A stretch of DNA of 8,227 bases from an uncultured Clostridia bacterium. GTDB taxonomy: Bacteria; Bacillota; Clostridia; TANB77; CAG-508. Shown one piece after another: positions 6,846-8,227 of this stretch. A program made the position numbers and the translations under genes. How positions within the stretch are numbered: position 1 is the first letter of the stretch; each line of letters opens with the position of its first letter. The DNA lies in assembly GCA_904419095.1 (NCBI GenBank), contig CAJFQT010000058.1:1-8227 (forward strand), read 5' to 3'. Under the pieces are notes generated by a model. The model was not told where the DNA came from, made no database searches, and saw only the letters and a program-made list of their open reading frames with translations.

Positions 6846-7802
6846 TTATTTTTCCTTTTTCTCTTTATTCCTCTTATCTTGTATTTCATCCATTTCCTTT
6901 TCAGTTATTAAATTTACATTGTTTTCTTTTGCCCATGCCACACATCCTTTTAGTACTGTATTTAAAAATACTCTTGGTACTTTTACAAGCTTTTGACATG
7001 CTTCGTCTGTAAATTTAACATCAGGATCTATTCTTGAAGCAGCATATTTTACTGTGTCTAAACCTATTCCCTTACTTTCTGGTATTGGTTCTGCTATTGG
7101 TTTTTTGAACCTTGTATACCAAAAATATTTGCTATCACGATATCCATAATCTACTGGTACTTGTGGAAATCCTTTTGATGTTACTCCATTTATTATTGCA
7201 TCATATTGTTTTGGTTTCATTAGAATATTATCAATTTTTAATATAAAATGTGCTCCAAATTCACTTGTTATTCCATTAAATTGATGATATGGAGGTTTGT
7301 ATTCTTCTTGTACTTTGTCTTCTTCTGCTCCATCTAGTTCTCTTACCCAAGTACATTCAAATACCTGAAATGCTTCTTGAATTATTTTAGGATATTTTTC
7401 TTCAGGATTTTCTCTTGCTCTTTTTCCATCAACTAGTGTAAATATACAGTCTTTCATTTTTTCTTCTGTTGTTTCTCCTGGATATCCTAATCTTACTGCT
7501 TCTTTAAAATATTTTCTTTTATCTGTTATAAAATTAATTGAGCATTTACCTGTTCTTAAAATATTTTTTGCAGTGTTAGAACTATTTCTACAGCATAATA
7601 ACATTGCATAGTAATCTTTTCCTGCTATGTAATATGGAAAACATAATGAATATGAGCCTAAATTTGTTTGTCCATTTTCACTTAGTGTTCCTATTTCTGT
7701 TGTTGGCATTGGGAAAAAACTTGATGTTTGATAAAAATTGTCAACTATTCTCATATCTTTAAATCCATTTAATTCTTCTATTTTCTTGTGTTTTTCTTCC
7801 AT
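6846..7802 (-). CDS. Flavin reductase-like protein with C-terminal PCP_red-like domain
   Basis: A 318-residue protein. Residues about 28-200 look like the FMN-binding split-barrel fold of the flavin reductase/flavoredoxin family: a TTEIGTLSENGQTNLGSYS strand region (34-52), the helix NTAKNILRTGKCSINFI (76-92), and FGAHFILKIDNI (182-193) as a late barrel strand. The family binds FMN and passes electrons from NAD(P)H or a protein donor. Residues about 264-308 (FTDEACQKLVKVPRVFLNTVLKGCVAWAKENNVNLITEKE) closely resemble the short PCP_red domain found at the C-terminus of light-independent protochlorophyllide reductase subunit B, with its KVP, long helix and IT..E pattern. No chlorophyll gene is nearby, so the role is unknown; an anaerobic redox or stress function is a guess. 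The cysteines (54, 70, 71, 87, 119, 150, 269, 284) form no clear iron-sulfur motif. The start is fixed by AAAGGAA 8 nt upstream. The gene is the first on the left of the putative origin and has its own promoter and terminator. Confidence 0.8.
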   Translation of the reverse strand: MEEKHKKIEELNGFKDMRIVDNFYQTSSFFPMPTTEIGTLSENGQTNLGSYSLCFPYYIAGKDYYAMLLCCRNSSNTAKNILRTGKCSINFITDKRKYFKEAVRLGYPGETTEEKMKDCIFTLVDGKRARENPEEKYPKIIQEAFQVFECTWVRELDGAEEDKVQEEYKPPYHQFNGITSEFGAHFILKIDNILMKPKQYDAIINGVTSKGFPQVPVDYGYRDSKYFWYTRFKKPIAEPIPESKGIGLDTVKYAASRIDPDVKFTDEACQKLVKVPRVFLNTVLKGCVAWAKENNVNLITEKEMDEIQDKRNKEKKEK

Positions 7803-8050
7803 TTTATTACTTCCTTTCTTTTGTTTTATATTTTATTAATATCACTTTTAGTCTTTTTTAGCAATAGTTTTTCTTTTATTTATATTTTGTTTTTATTAGT
7901 TGCTTTATTTTTACATTTGAATACTCTTTCTATTTTTTGCTTTATGTTATCTTTTTTGTTTACTTGTTTTTTATCCACATATTGTGGATAATGTGGATAA
8001 CTTTGTGAATAACTCATTTTACTATCTTTTTTTATTGGTAGTTATTCACA
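7803..8050. other. Candidate replication origin (oriC): five DnaA boxes beside an AT-rich tract
   Basis: Five 9-mers match TTATNCACA without mismatch: TTATCCACA on plus at 7971-7979 and on minus at 7983-7991 and 7992-8000, and TTATTCACA on minus at 8004-8012 and on plus at 8042-8050. A sixth site at 8124-8132 (minus, TTCTCCACA) has one mismatch. The 7803-7970 side is almost pure A/T with no credible gene and could serve as the unwinding element. Between the fourth and fifth boxes, TTACTATC at 8019-8026 followed by a T run faintly recalls the complement of DnaA-trios. All genes to the left run away from this point, as leading-strand genes would. dnaA, dnaN and rpmH are not in the window. A DnaA-controlled promoter or a DnaA-titrating cluster is the main alternative. 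Confidence 0.75.
7836..7864 (-). promoter_or_regulatory. Probable promoter of the flavin-reductase-like gene
   Basis: TTGCTA (7859-7864) and TATTAA (7836-7841) are 17 bp apart on the minus strand. TG sits one base before the -10, giving an extended -10 (TGATATTAA). It lies about 33 bp upstream of the ATG. The neighbourhood is nearly all A and T, which lowers confidence. Confidence 0.45.
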
Positions 8051-8079
8051 ATATTATTTTATTTTGCTTTTTTCCAATT

Positions 8080-8109
8080 ATTGTATATTTGTTTTTGAAA
8101 TTATGTCAA
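8080..8109 (-). promoter_or_regulatory. Promoter-like sequence firing into the DnaA boxes
   Basis: TTGACA (8104-8109, perfect) and TACAAT (8080-8085, 5/6) are 18 bp apart on the minus strand; TATACA at 8082-8087 gives a 16-bp alternative. Transcription would start near 8073 and cross the whole DnaA-box cluster towards the flavin-reductase-like gene. DnaA binding could therefore repress it, or its transcript could affect origin melting. This is inference only. Confidence 0.4.
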
Positions 8110-8191
8110 GAATTTGAACATTTTGTGGAGAACAAAGCGAGCAGAGCTCGCACTCTTGAGGCTGATTAAAATTTCAGCCTTTTATTTTTTT
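8106..8191 (+). terminator. GC-rich hairpin followed by a Rho-independent terminator on the plus strand
   Basis: The terminator stem is AGGCTGA (8159-8165) with TCAGCCT (8174-8180), an 8-nt loop and then a T-rich run (8181-8191). Only the plus strand has the T run. Just upstream, GCGAGC/GCTCGC (8137-8142 with 8146-8151) forms a tight hairpin with an AGA loop, unusually GC-rich for this window. TCAAGA/TCTTGA (8106-8111 with 8154-8159) could close an outer stem, though it shares base 8159 with the terminator. No plus-strand gene is seen upstream, so this may end a short untranslated RNA from the origin region. I do not recognise a known RNA family. Confidence 0.6.
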
Positions 8192-8227
8192 GCCCTTTTT
8201 ATATTTTCCTTTTTCATAATTTAATAT

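Noticed and set aside
7788..7991. Plus-strand 67-residue hydrophobic open frame left of the DnaA boxes
   Set aside because: The composition is an artefact of poly-T sequence, no ribosome binding site precedes it, and it overlaps the start and promoter of the minus-strand flavin-reductase-like gene.
7984..8169. Plus-strand 61-residue open frame over the DnaA boxes
   Set aside because: It encodes a low-complexity hydrophobic run made by T-rich sequence, has no ribosome binding site, starts inside a DnaA box and ends inside the terminator hairpin.
1..8227. CRISPR array, insertion sequence, tRNA or prophage genes
   Set aside because: No regularly spaced repeats, transposase or phage-like frames, terminal repeats or cloverleaf-like sequences were seen on either strand.

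Overview
The window is very AT-rich and reads as chromosome from a low-GC Bacillota, most likely an anaerobic or gut-type member of the Clostridia. The evidence is purine-rich ribosome binding sites (AAGGAGG, GGAGG), near-consensus sigma-A type promoters, AT-biased codon use (no other in-frame CGG codon was noticed) and short, simple gene neighbourhoods. The species cannot be named from the sequence. All six protein genes lie on the minus strand.

From right to left, which is the direction of transcription, the layout is as follows. At 7971-8050 there are five perfect 9-bp DnaA boxes within 80 bp, inside a 425-bp gene-free stretch, which I read as a strong candidate for the chromosomal replication origin. 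To their right lie a minus-strand promoter-like sequence, a GC-rich hairpin and a plus-strand terminator (8104-8191). To their left comes a flavin-reductase-family gene with an unusual C-terminal domain resembling the PCP_red domain of protochlorophyllide reductases (6846-7802). Next is a small rhodanese gene split by a one-base frameshift exactly in its catalytic loop (6261-6600), then lepA (EF-4) followed closely by an N-formylglutamate-amidohydrolase-like gene (3533-6037). These are followed by rlmB, a 23S rRNA 2'-O-methyltransferase (2589-3377), and a 611-residue single-pass membrane-anchored protein of unknown function (645-2480).

After a strong terminator (549-601) and about 380 bp of T-rich spacer there is a textbook promoter (TTGACA, 17 bp, TATAAT) with an A-tract UP region. 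It fires leftward into a leader with boxA-like repeats and hairpins (1-165). This looks like the start of a ribosomal RNA operon whose 16S gene lies beyond the left edge.

The parts fit an origin-proximal segment: translation and ribosome genes (lepA, rlmB, probable rrn) are all transcribed away from the putative origin, on the leading strand. Most units have their own promoter and terminator; only lepA and the amidohydrolase-like gene look tightly co-transcribed, and rlmB with the 611-residue gene may be partly read through. No mobile element, CRISPR array, tRNA or complete rRNA gene was seen.
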